Assembly: GCA_002709695.1 (NCBI GenBank)
Contig: PAQF01000029.1
Coordinates: 1 to 53,184 of the forward strand
DNA: 53,184 nt
Source of the DNA: Candidatus Poribacteria bacterium
Lineage (GTDB): Bacteria; Poribacteria; WGA-4E; UBA9662
Reading direction: 5' to 3'
Positions 8,941 to 17,745 of the stretch are shown here, piece after piece. The notes beneath the pieces are model-generated. The model ran no database searches. It was not told the DNA's origin and saw only the letters and a list, made by a program, of their open reading frames with translations. Every line of letters begins with the position of its first letter. Position 1 is the stretch's first letter. The position numbers and the translations under genes were made by a program.

Positions 8941-10902
8941 TTACAATGAATTTTTCAATACAATTCCGTAAAGCCCAACTGCGTAAAGTGTCTTTTGGTC
9001 TGCCAAAGTGATGTCGTATAGCCATTGGTCAGTATGACTTTGTTGCCGTACCCATGTTTGCCCACCATTTTCCGTGTAGAGAATAGCACCTTCACTTCCA
9101 ACAGCCCAGCCTGTTTTGTGATTTCTGAAGAGAACTCTCCACAAAAAACTGATCGGTTGCCTTTCCTGATATTCCCAATTTTCTCCTGCATTTGAAGTGT
9201 GTAGAATGGTCCCGTTACCGCCAACGATCCAGCCTTCGTCTTCAGACACGAAGCAGACATCCATAAGGGGAATGTCTGCTTTACTCTGTTGCCTTTCCCA
9301 GTTTTTTCCGCTATCTTCCGTTGTTAAGATGACCCCTTGATAACCTACAATCCAACCACATTGAGGATTAACAAAAAAAACACCCAAAAGAGGGTAATCT
9401 ACTGGTGATGCTTGTTGAATCCAAGTTCTTCCCCCATCTTCGGAATAAAGTATTCTACCTTCATGACCAACTGCCCAGCCTTGATGTGAATTAACAAAGT
9501 GGACATCGTAGAGTTCATGAAAAAAACTGGTATTATCAATGTGAATATTCTGTGAAACATCTTCGGGGGCTGGGCAACTACAAGGAATGGAACAGAAGCA
9601 GGAAAACTGACAACCACAAATACCCAAATGTCCGTGTTCTTGAATGGTCGAATGGGTGTGCCATTGCTTGCCACCATTATCAGTGGTAAAAATAAATCCA
9701 CCATCACCAACGATCCAACCTTGTTTGTTGTTATCAACAAAACGAATAGTTGCAAATTCACCTGTTGCTCCACTAGCAATTGATTGCCATAGGTGTCCTC
9801 CATCACGAGTATGGAGTATGGTGCCATTTACACCAACGGCCCAGCCTTCTTTGGCCGATTTAAAAGCAACACTTTTAAGTGTGGCGTTTGGGTTGAGATT
9901 TTTGCCTTTCCACATGTCTCCTCCGTTAATGCTATAAAGTAGCCCACCTGTTGAGGAAATGGCAAATCCATTAGTCTTGTTGACAAAAGAAATACCCAGT
10001 AGATTGGCGTCAGCTGTTCCAGATTCTCTGCGTTCCCAATTTTTCCCGCCGTCATTTGTGTGGGCCAGCGATCCTTCGTGGCCAACTAACCAACCCTGTT
10101 TTTGATTTAGAAAGTAGCCATCGGTGAAATGTTCCCCTGGTGCTTGTTGTCGAATCCAGTTTTTACCACCGTTTTGAGTATGTAGTATGGTCCCCCAAGT
10201 TCCAAGCACCCACCCTATTTCATTGGTCACAAATCTGACTTTATAGATTGTTTGGTTGGTACCTGAGTTTTGTTGCCCCCAGGTTTTGCCAGCATCAATT
10301 GTGTGTAGGATAGTGCCAGATACACCAACTGCCCAACCCTCTTTTTCCGTAGTGAAGGTAACATGCCATAAGTGCTGATTTAAAGCTGAGTACTGGATTT
10401 TCCAGCTCTCGCCACCATCAAGTGTGTGAAAGATATAGCCTGTGGTTAAATCGCCACCAGCGACCCATCCTTGGTTATAATCAAGAAAATGGACACCATA
10501 GAGTTCAATTTCTTTGGGGATTGGTAGTTGTCTCCAGGTTTTACCGCTGTCCGTGGTTCGAATCACCATACCAAAGTCTCCAACGACCCAACCCGAATTG
10601 AAATTAATGAAGTGAAGTGCATTAAAATTTTCATTAACTGGACTGTCACATTTTATCCAAACTTCACCTTGATCTTCTGTTTTTAAAAGAATACCGTTAC
10701 TTCCAACGATCCAGCCAATTTCTTTGTTGAATGATATTGCGTTTAATCTCCCGTCCTCACCTGAGGGACGAACTATCTGCCAGCCTTTAGTTGTTTGGGT
10801 TGAATCCGTTTTATCCTGTACATGGCAACTGATTAAAACAATCGAAACAACAAAAAGAGAAAAAGCGATTATTAATCGGTTAATTATAGTTCTGTTTTTC
10901 AT
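8941..10902 (-). CDS. 14-repeat BNR/Ycf48-like beta-propeller lipoprotein
   Basis: 653 aa. A lipoprotein signal peptide ends in LISC, so C26 would be lipidated and the protein sits in an envelope membrane. The rest is a chain of repeats of about 41 residues with the pattern GW-x-VG-x-x-G-x-I-x-x-T-x-D-x-G-x-x-W (Asp-box type, as in Ycf48/Hcf136). I count 14 cores, at about residues 64, 104, 146, 190, 231, 271, 312, 354, 396, 476, 517, 558, 599 and 640. That number would fit two seven-bladed propellers. Between repeats 9 and 10 is an extra segment with six cysteines (C429, C431, C435, C437, C441, C443). Ycf48 helps photosystem II assembly, but nothing photosynthetic is here; bacterial relatives are mostly uncharacterised secreted proteins. 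Confidence 0.8.
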   Translation of the reverse strand: MKNRTIINRLIIAFSLFVVSIVLISCHVQDKTDSTQTTKGWQIVRPSGEDGRLNAISFNKEIGWIVGSNGILLKTEDQGEVWIKCDSPVNENFNALHFINFNSGWVVGDFGMVIRTTDSGKTWRQLPIPKEIELYGVHFLDYNQGWVAGGDLTTGYIFHTLDGGESWKIQYSALNQHLWHVTFTTEKEGWAVGVSGTILHTIDAGKTWGQQNSGTNQTIYKVRFVTNEIGWVLGTWGTILHTQNGGKNWIRQQAPGEHFTDGYFLNQKQGWLVGHEGSLAHTNDGGKNWERRESGTADANLLGISFVNKTNGFAISSTGGLLYSINGGDMWKGKNLNPNATLKSVAFKSAKEGWAVGVNGTILHTRDGGHLWQSIASGATGEFATIRFVDNNKQGWIVGDGGFIFTTDNGGKQWHTHSTIQEHGHLGICGCQFSCFCSIPCSCPAPEDVSQNIHIDNTSFFHELYDVHFVNSHQGWAVGHEGRILYSEDGGRTWIQQASPVDYPLLGVFFVNPQCGWIVGYQGVILTTEDSGKNWERQQSKADIPLMDVCFVSEDEGWIVGGNGTILHTSNAGENWEYQERQPISFLWRVLFRNHKTGWAVGSEGAILYTENGGQTWVRQQSHTDQWLYDITLADQKTLYAVGLYGIVLKNSL

Positions 10903-11226
10903 TAAGGTTGGTTTTTATACGTTTGACAAGGAACCTCTGTTAGTTTTATGTGCTTATTTGTGCTGATTTGTTTTGATAGCCTTTTGAAGGTGATATTCGA
11001 TACAGGAAATAATTTGGTATCAACCCGTTGATCATAAAAAAGCAGAATCTTCTGAGATCATGAAATGATGGTTGTTAGGTTAAGGCATTGTCAATATTAT
11101 GTCCATTTAATAGTTAAAGATATCGTTGGTTTCTCTGGACCGTAGTATCCTAATCCAAATATTCTCTTTGCTTATGTTGGTTGATGTGAAAGTTTATATT
11201 TTTACCTTTAGAAGGGTACTTGTAAC
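10903..11226. other. intergenic region, no gene seen
   Basis: 324 bases of AT-rich sequence upstream of the propeller lipoprotein gene and downstream of the 126-aa unknown gene. No coding signal or strong hairpin found. Confidence 0.45.
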
Positions 11227-11607
11227 TTAGAATCCACTTGCTCTTTTCTCTAGGATGAATTCACAACCTAAGCCGTACGTACGTGATTCATCCATCAACA
11301 ACGCCATGTTGGGGAATTGGATGACGTGCCATCCATCTTTGATCGCTTCAAGCACTGATTGATAAGGCCAATCGTCAGGGTTTGATGGTATTTCAGATAC
11401 TTGACCGTTTTCTACAAGGAGGATACCATGAACCCCAGAACTTAAAGAAGTCCCACTTGTTTGAAGATAGAGTAAATCTTGTCTTTGTGGTATAGCCTGC
11501 TCAAATTTTTCTAGTCCTGTATATAAACTTTTTTTAGTCAGTTGCCCCCGTTCAAATTCGTCAATCCATTGCTTAATTTGTTGTCGGAAAACTTCGTTGC
11601 CTGTCAT
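11227..11607 (-). CDS. hypothetical protein
   Basis: 126 aa, ATG with GAGG seven bases upstream. An N-terminal helical part (residues 1-45, VFRQQIKQWIDEFERGQL) is followed by a beta-rich half with HGILLVENGQV and a C-terminus GLGCEFILEKR. No signal peptide or membrane segment. I do not recognise the family. It is just downstream of the dead alcohol dehydrogenase on the same strand. Good codon structure and ribosome site suggest a real cytoplasmic protein. Confidence 0.6.
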   Translation of the reverse strand: MTGNEVFRQQIKQWIDEFERGQLTKKSLYTGLEKFEQAIPQRQDLLYLQTSGTSLSSGVHGILLVENGQVSEIPSNPDDWPYQSVLEAIKDGWHVIQFPNMALLMDESRTYGLGCEFILEKRASGF

Positions 11608-11655
11608 TTTTTCCTCTTTATATTTTAGGTTGTTTGAGCATTAGTGATAGTATAT

Positions 11656-12643
11656 CTATGTAGTTGTAATAACAACCCGACCGTTAATTTCTCCAGTTTT
11701 CATTAGGTCTAGAGTTTGGTTGACTTTTTTTATGGAGATGTTTCTACGATTGGGGATGATTACTTTGGTAGTTTGCATGCTAATGACATCTTCAATGTTT
11801 TGTCTTGGATCGCTACAAGTACCAATAATCTCCAGTTCCCTTTGTACTCTTTCGATAGTATCAATTTCTAGGAATTCAGGCTCTTTCTCGATTACTACTA
11901 TTTGTCCGCTACGCATAATATATTTGGCGATGGACTCCATGGTAGAGGACGTACCTACACAATCGAAAACACATTGTACTCTATCTTCTCCAGAAAATTG
12001 TTTGATCTTTTAAAGGGGGTCACTATAGTTTTGTTGTGGTACTAGGTTTTTGCCTCGATCTTTTGCTTTTTCTAATTTGCTTTGTGTTCGATTAGTAGCA
12101 ACAACGTTGACTCTTGAGGCTTTTAATATCTGAGTGAATATATCATTTGCCTGCCTAAATCATCATCGCAGTATCATTTGGACCCAATTTTGTCTTTTTA
12201 ACTACATGGAGAGCAGTATTTGTGGCACAATTCGATATCCCCCGTTTCAAATGAAACTTGGTTGGGTAAAACAAATAGATTTTCCGCAGGGGCAACGGAG
12301 TATTCTGCAAAAGCTTCATCATTAAGCACTTCCAGCAGTTCTGCATAGTTTATACGCTGAATGTCCGGTTCTACATGGCAATAGTAGCAATTTCCACAAG
12401 TAAAGAAAAGATTAGGAATGCTGCGTTGTCCTACTGAAAAAAAACAGATACATTCTGGCCTATTTGGGTGATGATACCTAGGTGGTTATGCCCAAGGGGG
12501 CAGGGAAGTAGTGGGACATATGCTAGTCCATTAATTTTGGTATCGTTAGCTTGAATTTCCTCGTCTACAGTATATGGGCTATGCAAGTGGCAAATGCGTG
12601 CTCTTGCGTTAACGCTGTGGAATATATGATTCAGTTTTGACAC
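11656..12643 (-). pseudogene. zinc-dependent alcohol dehydrogenase pseudogene
   Basis: Matching fragments lie in order in several reverse frames. They are a zinc-site region PLGHNHLGIITQIGQNV (about 12440-12500), then CGNCYYC of the structural zinc site in another frame (about 12380-12420), then ISNCATNTALHVV of the catalytic domain (12155-12346), then the Rossmann part VNVVATNRTQSKLEKAK with an in-frame TAA near 12010, and an intact C-terminal part GQIVVIEKEPEFLEI through 11656. At least two frameshifts and one stop break the gene, and the N-terminus is eroded. The family is the medium-chain NAD(P)-dependent alcohol dehydrogenases. The last 94 codons remain open from an internal ATG but would not make a working enzyme. 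Confidence 0.85.
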
Positions 12644-12974
12644 CTTTAGGATTATAAGGATTGCTTGGAATGATATCGCCGAATCCCATGTAAAAATGAT
12701 AAGAAGTGTTTCTATCGATTTAAACTCGTCTGCTAAATTGAATTTCTCAAATGAAGTTCAAACGTCAATCGATTATATTCTATATCATAATGCTTTCAGA
12801 TGTCTATACTCAGTTGGGAGGATTGCTTTTGGAATGAACACAGCAGGTTGAGATTTTGCTAGAAACCAAAACCTCCCTCACACTTGGAATATAGTGTGAG
12901 GGAGGGGTGTTGTCAATCTCATGTTGTTCAGAATGGAACTGAAAGGAGTCTTGCAAATGCTATCAACAGACTTG
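12644..12974. other. intergenic region with terminator
   Basis: 331 bases between the GntR-family gene and the dead alcohol dehydrogenase. Apart from the hairpin at 12872-12905 I see no gene. The sequence next to 12643 may hold the eroded N-terminus of the dehydrogenase. Confidence 0.45.
12872..12905 (-). terminator. intrinsic terminator after the GntR-family gene
   Basis: A perfect 12-bp stem (12872-12883 with 12894-12905, GC-rich) around a 10-base loop, followed on the reverse strand by TTTTGG. It lies about 70 bases past the stop of the GntR-family gene. Confidence 0.75.
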
Positions 12975-13622
12975 TTAGGCGCTAATACCAACTTCGTAGG
13001 TGTTTTCTATATGCTGGACAATCAGTTCTGCCGCGTCTTTATCTTTTTGTTTTTTCATGGCAGCAACGACGGATCGGTGTTCGTTTTGTGCCCTTTTTGC
13101 TCTAGCAGGTAGCTGCGCAGTTAAAATTCGGAAGATGTTTATGCGGTTTCGAATATTGTCTAATAATTCGGCTAAAATGTTGTTATCAGATTTTTGAATG
13201 ATGTAGCTGTGTAACTTTTCATCCGCTTCCAGCCAAGTTTTTGGATCTGCTGCTTGGATGCTTTCGTCACCTGCTTGTAAAATTTGTTCTAATTTTTCAT
13301 AATCTGCGGGACTTAAATTTGGAATTGCTAATTTAATAGCGAGGCTTTCTAAAACAGTACGTACTTGAAAGAGATCCTTAAATTGTCCTTGAGATGGCAT
13401 TACAACTTGGGCTCCCTTATGTGGAACAATTTCGACAAGTCCGTCTTTGACTAATAGTCTTAATGCTTCCCTAATAGGTGTTAGGCTGGTTCCCATTTCT
13501 GCAGCTAAGTGGCTAACAATCAATCGAGATCCAGGTTTTAGCTCTTGGTTGATTATTCGCTTTTTTATGTTTTGGCGAACTTGGTCCGCTAAGGTTGAGT
13601 ACTCAACTTGATTTTCGTTCAT
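12975..13622 (-). CDS. GntR family transcriptional regulator (FadR/FCD subfamily)
   Basis: 215 aa. The N-terminal winged helix-turn-helix (about 10-75) has LADQVRQNIKKRIINQEL and the recognition region GTSLTPIREALRLL, both typical of GntR proteins. The C-terminal FCD-type helical domain (about 85-205) carries acidic and histidine residues that often bind a metal and a carboxylate ligand. Such proteins repress catabolic operons and release DNA on binding the substrate. Here the regulator is alone: the nearest downstream gene is a pseudogene and about 900 bases of non-coding DNA lie upstream, so its target cannot be named. It is followed by a strong terminator. Confidence 0.88.
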   Translation of the reverse strand: MNENQVEYSTLADQVRQNIKKRIINQELKPGSRLIVSHLAAEMGTSLTPIREALRLLVKDGLVEIVPHKGAQVVMPSQGQFKDLFQVRTVLESLAIKLAIPNLSPADYEKLEQILQAGDESIQAADPKTWLEADEKLHSYIIQKSDNNILAELLDNIRNRINIFRILTAQLPARAKRAQNEHRSVVAAMKKQKDKDAAELIVQHIENTYEVGISA

Positions 13623-14519
13623 TAAAATCCAATTTCTCCTAATTGAAAATATATACGTGTCAGGCTTGATATGAAGACTTTCAGTTTTCTGTTACACGGC
13701 TTATGGAAAAAGTAGTCTTGGTTGACTAAATACTCTGTATTGTATTAACTAGCTCCTACGTATACATAAAGTCAAATTAATTTACTTTCGGAGAAGTGTT
13801 AGTCAACTTTTTTCTTTGATTTACTGATAGCTCTTTACGTAAGTTGATTGTTCTGTTGATTATCTTATTATTCTATCTTAGATATTATGTCTGATTCTAT
13901 ATTGGTTTTTCAATCCCAAATTTTTTTTTAATATTTTAAACAATACTATTTTCCAATTTGTCCTGAAGAGTTTTTACTGAGTACTCTGTTCGGCTAAAAG
14001 ATCGGCTGTTTTCGTCGGCCTGAGTGTGCTTCTGATGACAGAAAAATGTCTTTAATAATTGTTCCAATCGTTTTTGAAGTTTAGGATGGATGGAAGCAAA
14101 ATTTCGGTTGTATTTCTTTGTAATTCTTGATATTTAACTTTGGTCTAAGTGTAAGGGGTAGCAGTAAGGTTCGAGATGTTTGGATTAACTGTAGGGTAAT
14201 AAAAAATTCGTTTGGGGAGAATTTCACCCTTTTTAAAAACGCGATAAAAAAACTGCTAATGGTGTTTTTGTTCGTTTGTAATTCAAGGTTTTTCGTTTGA
14301 GAATCTCGCTCACTATATATGTGGTACTTAGTTGTGGGTGTTAAGTTTATTTGCTTTTTGCTTGAATTTTGTGATTTTTTTTTCGGATGAGGGGGGGCTG
14401 GGTTTGGAAGATAGGGAGGCTAGAGTATTCAGTAGTTCCTCTTGGTTGATGATTGAGCTAAGGACTATTTATCTACGGTATTGTTTTTGTTGGTTGAACT
14501 CGCTGAGATTTTTCAAGCT
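13623..14519. other. long non-coding region
   Basis: About 900 bases of T-rich DNA upstream of the GntR-family gene and downstream of the metallohydrolase gene. A forward frame at 14332-14598 overlaps the metallohydrolase 3' end and looks like a chance frame (no ribosome site, low-complexity hydrophobic). I find no clear RNA structure or family signal. Confidence 0.45.
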
Positions 14520-15683
14520 TTACTGGTTTATTGTAGTGTATTCGCCGGCTGTTTCCCAGTTAGGCCAACTTAAACCGTTTGGGTCCCATACAATCTGACC
14601 GTTTCGAATGGTCATAATACATTGGAGTTTTTGATTTCCTTGAAGTCTTGCATGTCCCGAATCAACAAAGCCAAAATTACCTTTTTGCAAGTCAAGAACA
14701 GCAATATCAGCTTCAGCGTTGATATCAAGGTGACCTAATTTAGGTCGATGGATTGCTTGGGCTGGTTTCGCAGTTGACCTCATGAGGACATCTTTTAATG
14801 ACATTCCCATGTTGAGGCATTTCGACATGGTTGTTAACATATTTGCGTTGGGTAGAAGAGCACTGCGCTTATGTAGGTCTGTGCTAATAGTGTCTGGCAG
14901 AAACCCTTGTTTTATAGCGGGAACTGCGACTCTCCACCAAAAGCTTCCTGCTCCGTGGCCCAAGTCAAAGAGGATTCCTCGGTCTCGGGCTTCAAGCATG
15001 TAGTCTGCAATATTTCCATTAGAATCTAATATCGGAATATGTTGTGCGTATACGTGTGTGTGAATGTCATCTGGTCGCATATGTTCCAAAAGTAAATGTG
15101 GGTAGGATCGCGTTGGTCTTGGCCAAAAATCAATCATTACAGGTGTATTGCTTAGTTCTCCTGCTTGAATAGCTCCATCTACTGCTTCCCACCCTGGACC
15201 GCCAAAGTGTGCAGTTTTAATACCCACAATGTATGCAGGGTATTTCTGCACAGTTTCAGCACAGGGTATCGGATCCATTTCACTTATGTTTTGCTCAACT
15301 GCACCTAGCATTCCCGCTCCGACGATGTTTAAAAAGGCTAAAACACGGGTTTGGGATTTTGTGATAATAGTATTTTTGAATTCTTCGAAAGACTTCCATC
15401 CAGCTCCTCCTGTATCGACAACTGTTGTGACTCCGTTGGTAAATGAATGGACATCGGGAAACATCCAACCGTCATAACCTCCATACACGTGGACATGGAT
15501 ATCGATTAAACCTGGTGTTACATAGTAACCCGTGACTGATATGGTCTTACTACTTTCTGTAGATGGGATTTTTGGTGAAACTGCGCGGATCTTCCTGTCT
15601 TTGATGCCAACATCCATAATTCCATCGATCTGATTTTTTGGGTCAATTACATGTCCGCCTTTCAAGGTTAGATCGTAGGTCAT
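14520..15683 (-). CDS. amidohydrolase/deacetylase family metallohydrolase
   Basis: 387 aa, ATG with GGAG at good spacing. A small beta sandwich at both ends (TLKGGHVIDPKNQIDG at the start; ADIAVLDL near the end) encloses the barrel. The metal site shows H63-x-H65 (IDIHVHVYGG), later histidines in DDIHTHVYAQH and FDLGHGAGSF, and the strand-8 aspartate in STDLHKRS. The layout matches dihydroorotase-like deacetylase-type metallohydrolases, whose substrates are often N-acyl amino acids or cyclic amides. Cytoplasmic. It is the last gene of a same-strand set with the genes at 15721 (37 bases apart) and 16301. Confidence 0.85.
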   Translation of the reverse strand: MTYDLTLKGGHVIDPKNQIDGIMDVGIKDRKIRAVSPKIPSTESSKTISVTGYYVTPGLIDIHVHVYGGYDGWMFPDVHSFTNGVTTVVDTGGAGWKSFEEFKNTIITKSQTRVLAFLNIVGAGMLGAVEQNISEMDPIPCAETVQKYPAYIVGIKTAHFGGPGWEAVDGAIQAGELSNTPVMIDFWPRPTRSYPHLLLEHMRPDDIHTHVYAQHIPILDSNGNIADYMLEARDRGILFDLGHGAGSFWWRVAVPAIKQGFLPDTISTDLHKRSALLPNANMLTTMSKCLNMGMSLKDVLMRSTAKPAQAIHRPKLGHLDINAEADIAVLDLQKGNFGFVDSGHARLQGNQKLQCIMTIRNGQIVWDPNGLSWPNWETAGEYTTINQ

Positions 15684-15720
15684 TATTCACTCCAGCTGAG
15701 ATAGGATATTAAAGTGGCTA

Positions 15721-16260
15721 CTATTTGTCTTGTAATGATTTTTGGTAGAGTGCTACAGCATAGAATTCGTATGATGCTGCTTGATCAGGTACGTCAACTA
15801 CATGTACTGTAAATCGAGCTGGTACACCGTTATCAGGCATGTAATTTCTGAAGAAATTACTGTAGGCTTGAGTATACGCTTGACGTAACCTTTTTTGTTC
15901 AGCAAGGTATCCTTGTGGATCAACCAAGGGATTTGGTGATTTAGGTTGACATCCGAACGCGTGGATCTCGATAAAGTCGATGTCTTTCAGTGAGTCGCAG
16001 ATATTCGCTTCTTGTAGCCACGACTCCCAGCTTTTGAATACCAGTGGGATTTCATCATCAGGATTCATAGAAACTAGTTCGTCTAAGTTTAGAACTCCTT
16101 TGGCCGAGTACCCACCGGTTAGTCCAGAAAAGTAGATCTTCAAATCGCCATCGGACAATGTTTCTGTAACGATTGGTGATAGAACTGGAGTGTCCCCATG
16201 ATAGTAATAAGTCAATTTTCCGCGTTTCTTTACATTGAAGGCCACTGGTATTTTCTCCAT
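15721..16260 (-). CDS. hypothetical protein, possibly RidA/YjgF-like
   Basis: 179 aa. The order of elements recalls the RidA fold: YFSGLTGGY early, then a helix with RQAYTQAYSNFFRNYM, then PARFTVHVVDVPDQAASYEFYAVAL, which resembles the PARTTV...VEIEAVA end of RidA proteins. The match is partial and from memory, and the central part is longer than in RidA (about 130 aa). RidA proteins hydrolyse reactive enamines and imines. The gene sits between an epimerase and a metallohydrolase on the same strand (37 bases to the latter), suggesting a shared catabolic role. No signal peptide. Confidence 0.6.
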   Translation of the reverse strand: MEKIPVAFNVKKRGKLTYYYHGDTPVLSPIVTETLSDGDLKIYFSGLTGGYSAKGVLNLDELVSMNPDDEIPLVFKSWESWLQEANICDSLKDIDFIEIHAFGCQPKSPNPLVDPQGYLAEQKRLRQAYTQAYSNFFRNYMPDNGVPARFTVHVVDVPDQAASYEFYAVALYQKSLQDK

Positions 16261-16300
16261 ACATTTAAGTGCAGCTTTTGCTAAAGTGTTTTTTTGTTTA

Positions 16301-17326
16301 TCAATTGTTATTAACTAGAGTTTTCTCATTATTTTCGAAGAGCTTTGGTAACGTCTTGATTGCAGAAATAATTCTATCTTCTAGGTCATCGTTGCAGCTT
16401 CGGTTTACACGTCCATGTTTATCCATCCATGCAATGTTTTCTTTCAAGCTTTGTACTAGGTTCTGTTTGGGTTGAAATTCAGGTATATCCTTGGTTATTT
16501 TTGTACTACTAAATATTTGAGTGTGTCCAAAGTTCATGCTTAATCCTCCAAAATTCTCTGGTGCGATGGCGATTAAGATATCTTGTGGAACATGGATAAT
16601 TTGGGCTTCAACGTCCAGTGCTTCTGCAACTGCATGGTGCCATTGATCCCATGTTCGTGGTTTTGGGTGAGGGATGTTATATACTTCTCCAAAGCACTTT
16701 GATCGGCCGAGTGCAGACTGAAAGCCGACTCCGGCATCATGTGATGATAGAAATTGGAAGTAGTTTAGACCATCACCGGCAGAAAGAATGGGTTTGTTCT
16801 GACGGAGCCGGTCTATCCAACTGTTATTACCTCCGACTTGTCTTTGTACATCCATACCAGGGCCATAGGTATAAGATGGCTTGAAAATAGTGACTGGGAA
16901 GCCGTCTTTTCTATATGCTTCAAGCAACAATTTATCAGCGGCGATCTTGCCCAGTCCGTACTTCGATTGACCGTTCAATGGAGCTTCTTCATCCAAATTT
17001 ATTCCACTGAATGGAGGTCCATAGGTCATGACTGTTGAGCATTGGACGAAGTGCTCAATGCGATAACGAAACGCGCGCAACGCAGAAGCTGCATCTTCCT
17101 CGTTAAAGGAAATCATGTCGATTACAGCGTCAAAAGTTTCAGAGTGCATTTTATCTTCGAAATCTGTGTATTGGTGTCGATCGCCATGGATAACACGAAT
17201 GTCAGATGTTGGAGGATCGGGATGTTTGCCTCGATTAAATAAAGTAACTTCGTGATTCTGGTTTTGTAGTGCGGCTACAATGCCACGACTAATGTTGCCT
17301 GTTCCTCCGATAACTAGTACTTTCAT
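16301..17326 (-). CDS. NAD-dependent epimerase/dehydratase family protein (extended SDR)
   Basis: 341 aa. The Rossmann motif GGTGNISRG is at 7-15, the acidic/basic cofactor selector region follows strand 2 (FNRGKH), and the catalytic Y123-x3-K127 is in SKYGLGKIAAD. The substrate-binding half follows (IFKPSYTYGPG). It is an extended short-chain dehydrogenase/reductase acting on a nucleotide sugar or another sugar derivative; the substrate is unknown. It is first in the same-strand group with the genes at 15721 and 14520, with 40 bases to the next gene. Confidence 0.85.
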   Translation of the reverse strand: MKVLVIGGTGNISRGIVAALQNQNHEVTLFNRGKHPDPPTSDIRVIHGDRHQYTDFEDKMHSETFDAVIDMISFNEEDAASALRAFRYRIEHFVQCSTVMTYGPPFSGINLDEEAPLNGQSKYGLGKIAADKLLLEAYRKDGFPVTIFKPSYTYGPGMDVQRQVGGNNSWIDRLRQNKPILSAGDGLNYFQFLSSHDAGVGFQSALGRSKCFGEVYNIPHPKPRTWDQWHHAVAEALDVEAQIIHVPQDILIAIAPENFGGLSMNFGHTQIFSSTKITKDIPEFQPKQNLVQSLKENIAWMDKHGRVNRSCNDDLEDRIISAIKTLPKLFENNEKTLVNNN

Positions 17327-17745
17327 CTGTTTTGTTTGTCTTTCTGTGTGTTATTGGGTATGATGTAGGTTCTTGGTTATATAGTAAGGCTTGTTAAAAA
17401 TAATTGTAAAATTTAAATATACGAACTTCAATTTTTAGTGCGGCAAACCGGGTTTGGTCGTTATTCTGAATTGGACTTTTAGGATGTTAGGTTGTCTGAT
17501 TTGGTATCTAGTGTATGGATACATTTACGTAATCGTTCTATTCTAAAAACTAGCCGTTAGTAGATGCTTCTTACCAGTATTATTTAGTATTTTTCGCTAT
17601 TTAGCAATCTAAATTTTGAGCCAATTTTTTGAACAGATTATTTTAGTTTGATCTTATATGCAGTTGACTTTGAATGTCGCGTTAATGTATAATTACGATC
17701 CGTTTCCAAATTTAGAAATTAGGCATTTTAGGAGGGATAAAACAC
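17327..17745. other. intergenic region upstream of groEL; no groES present
   Basis: About 420 bases between the divergent epimerase gene and groEL. I looked for a groES frame (about 95 codons) on both strands and found none, and no CIRCE inverted repeat. The groEL promoter is at 17664-17693. Confidence 0.6.
17664..17693 (+). promoter_or_regulatory. sigma-70-type promoter of groEL
   Basis: TTGACT (17664-17669) and a perfect TATAAT (17688-17693) are separated by 18 bases. Transcription would start near 17700, giving a short leader before AGGAGG at 17730-17735 and the groEL ATG at 17746. Confidence 0.7.

Noticed and set aside
14332-14598. An 88-codon forward frame overlapping the metallohydrolase 3' end
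   Set aside because: Low-complexity hydrophobic sequence antisense to a well-supported gene, without a ribosome site.
17327-17745. A possible groES or CIRCE heat-shock operator upstream of groEL
   Set aside because: No frame with GroES features on either strand and no TTAGCACTC/GAGTGCTAA inverted repeat.
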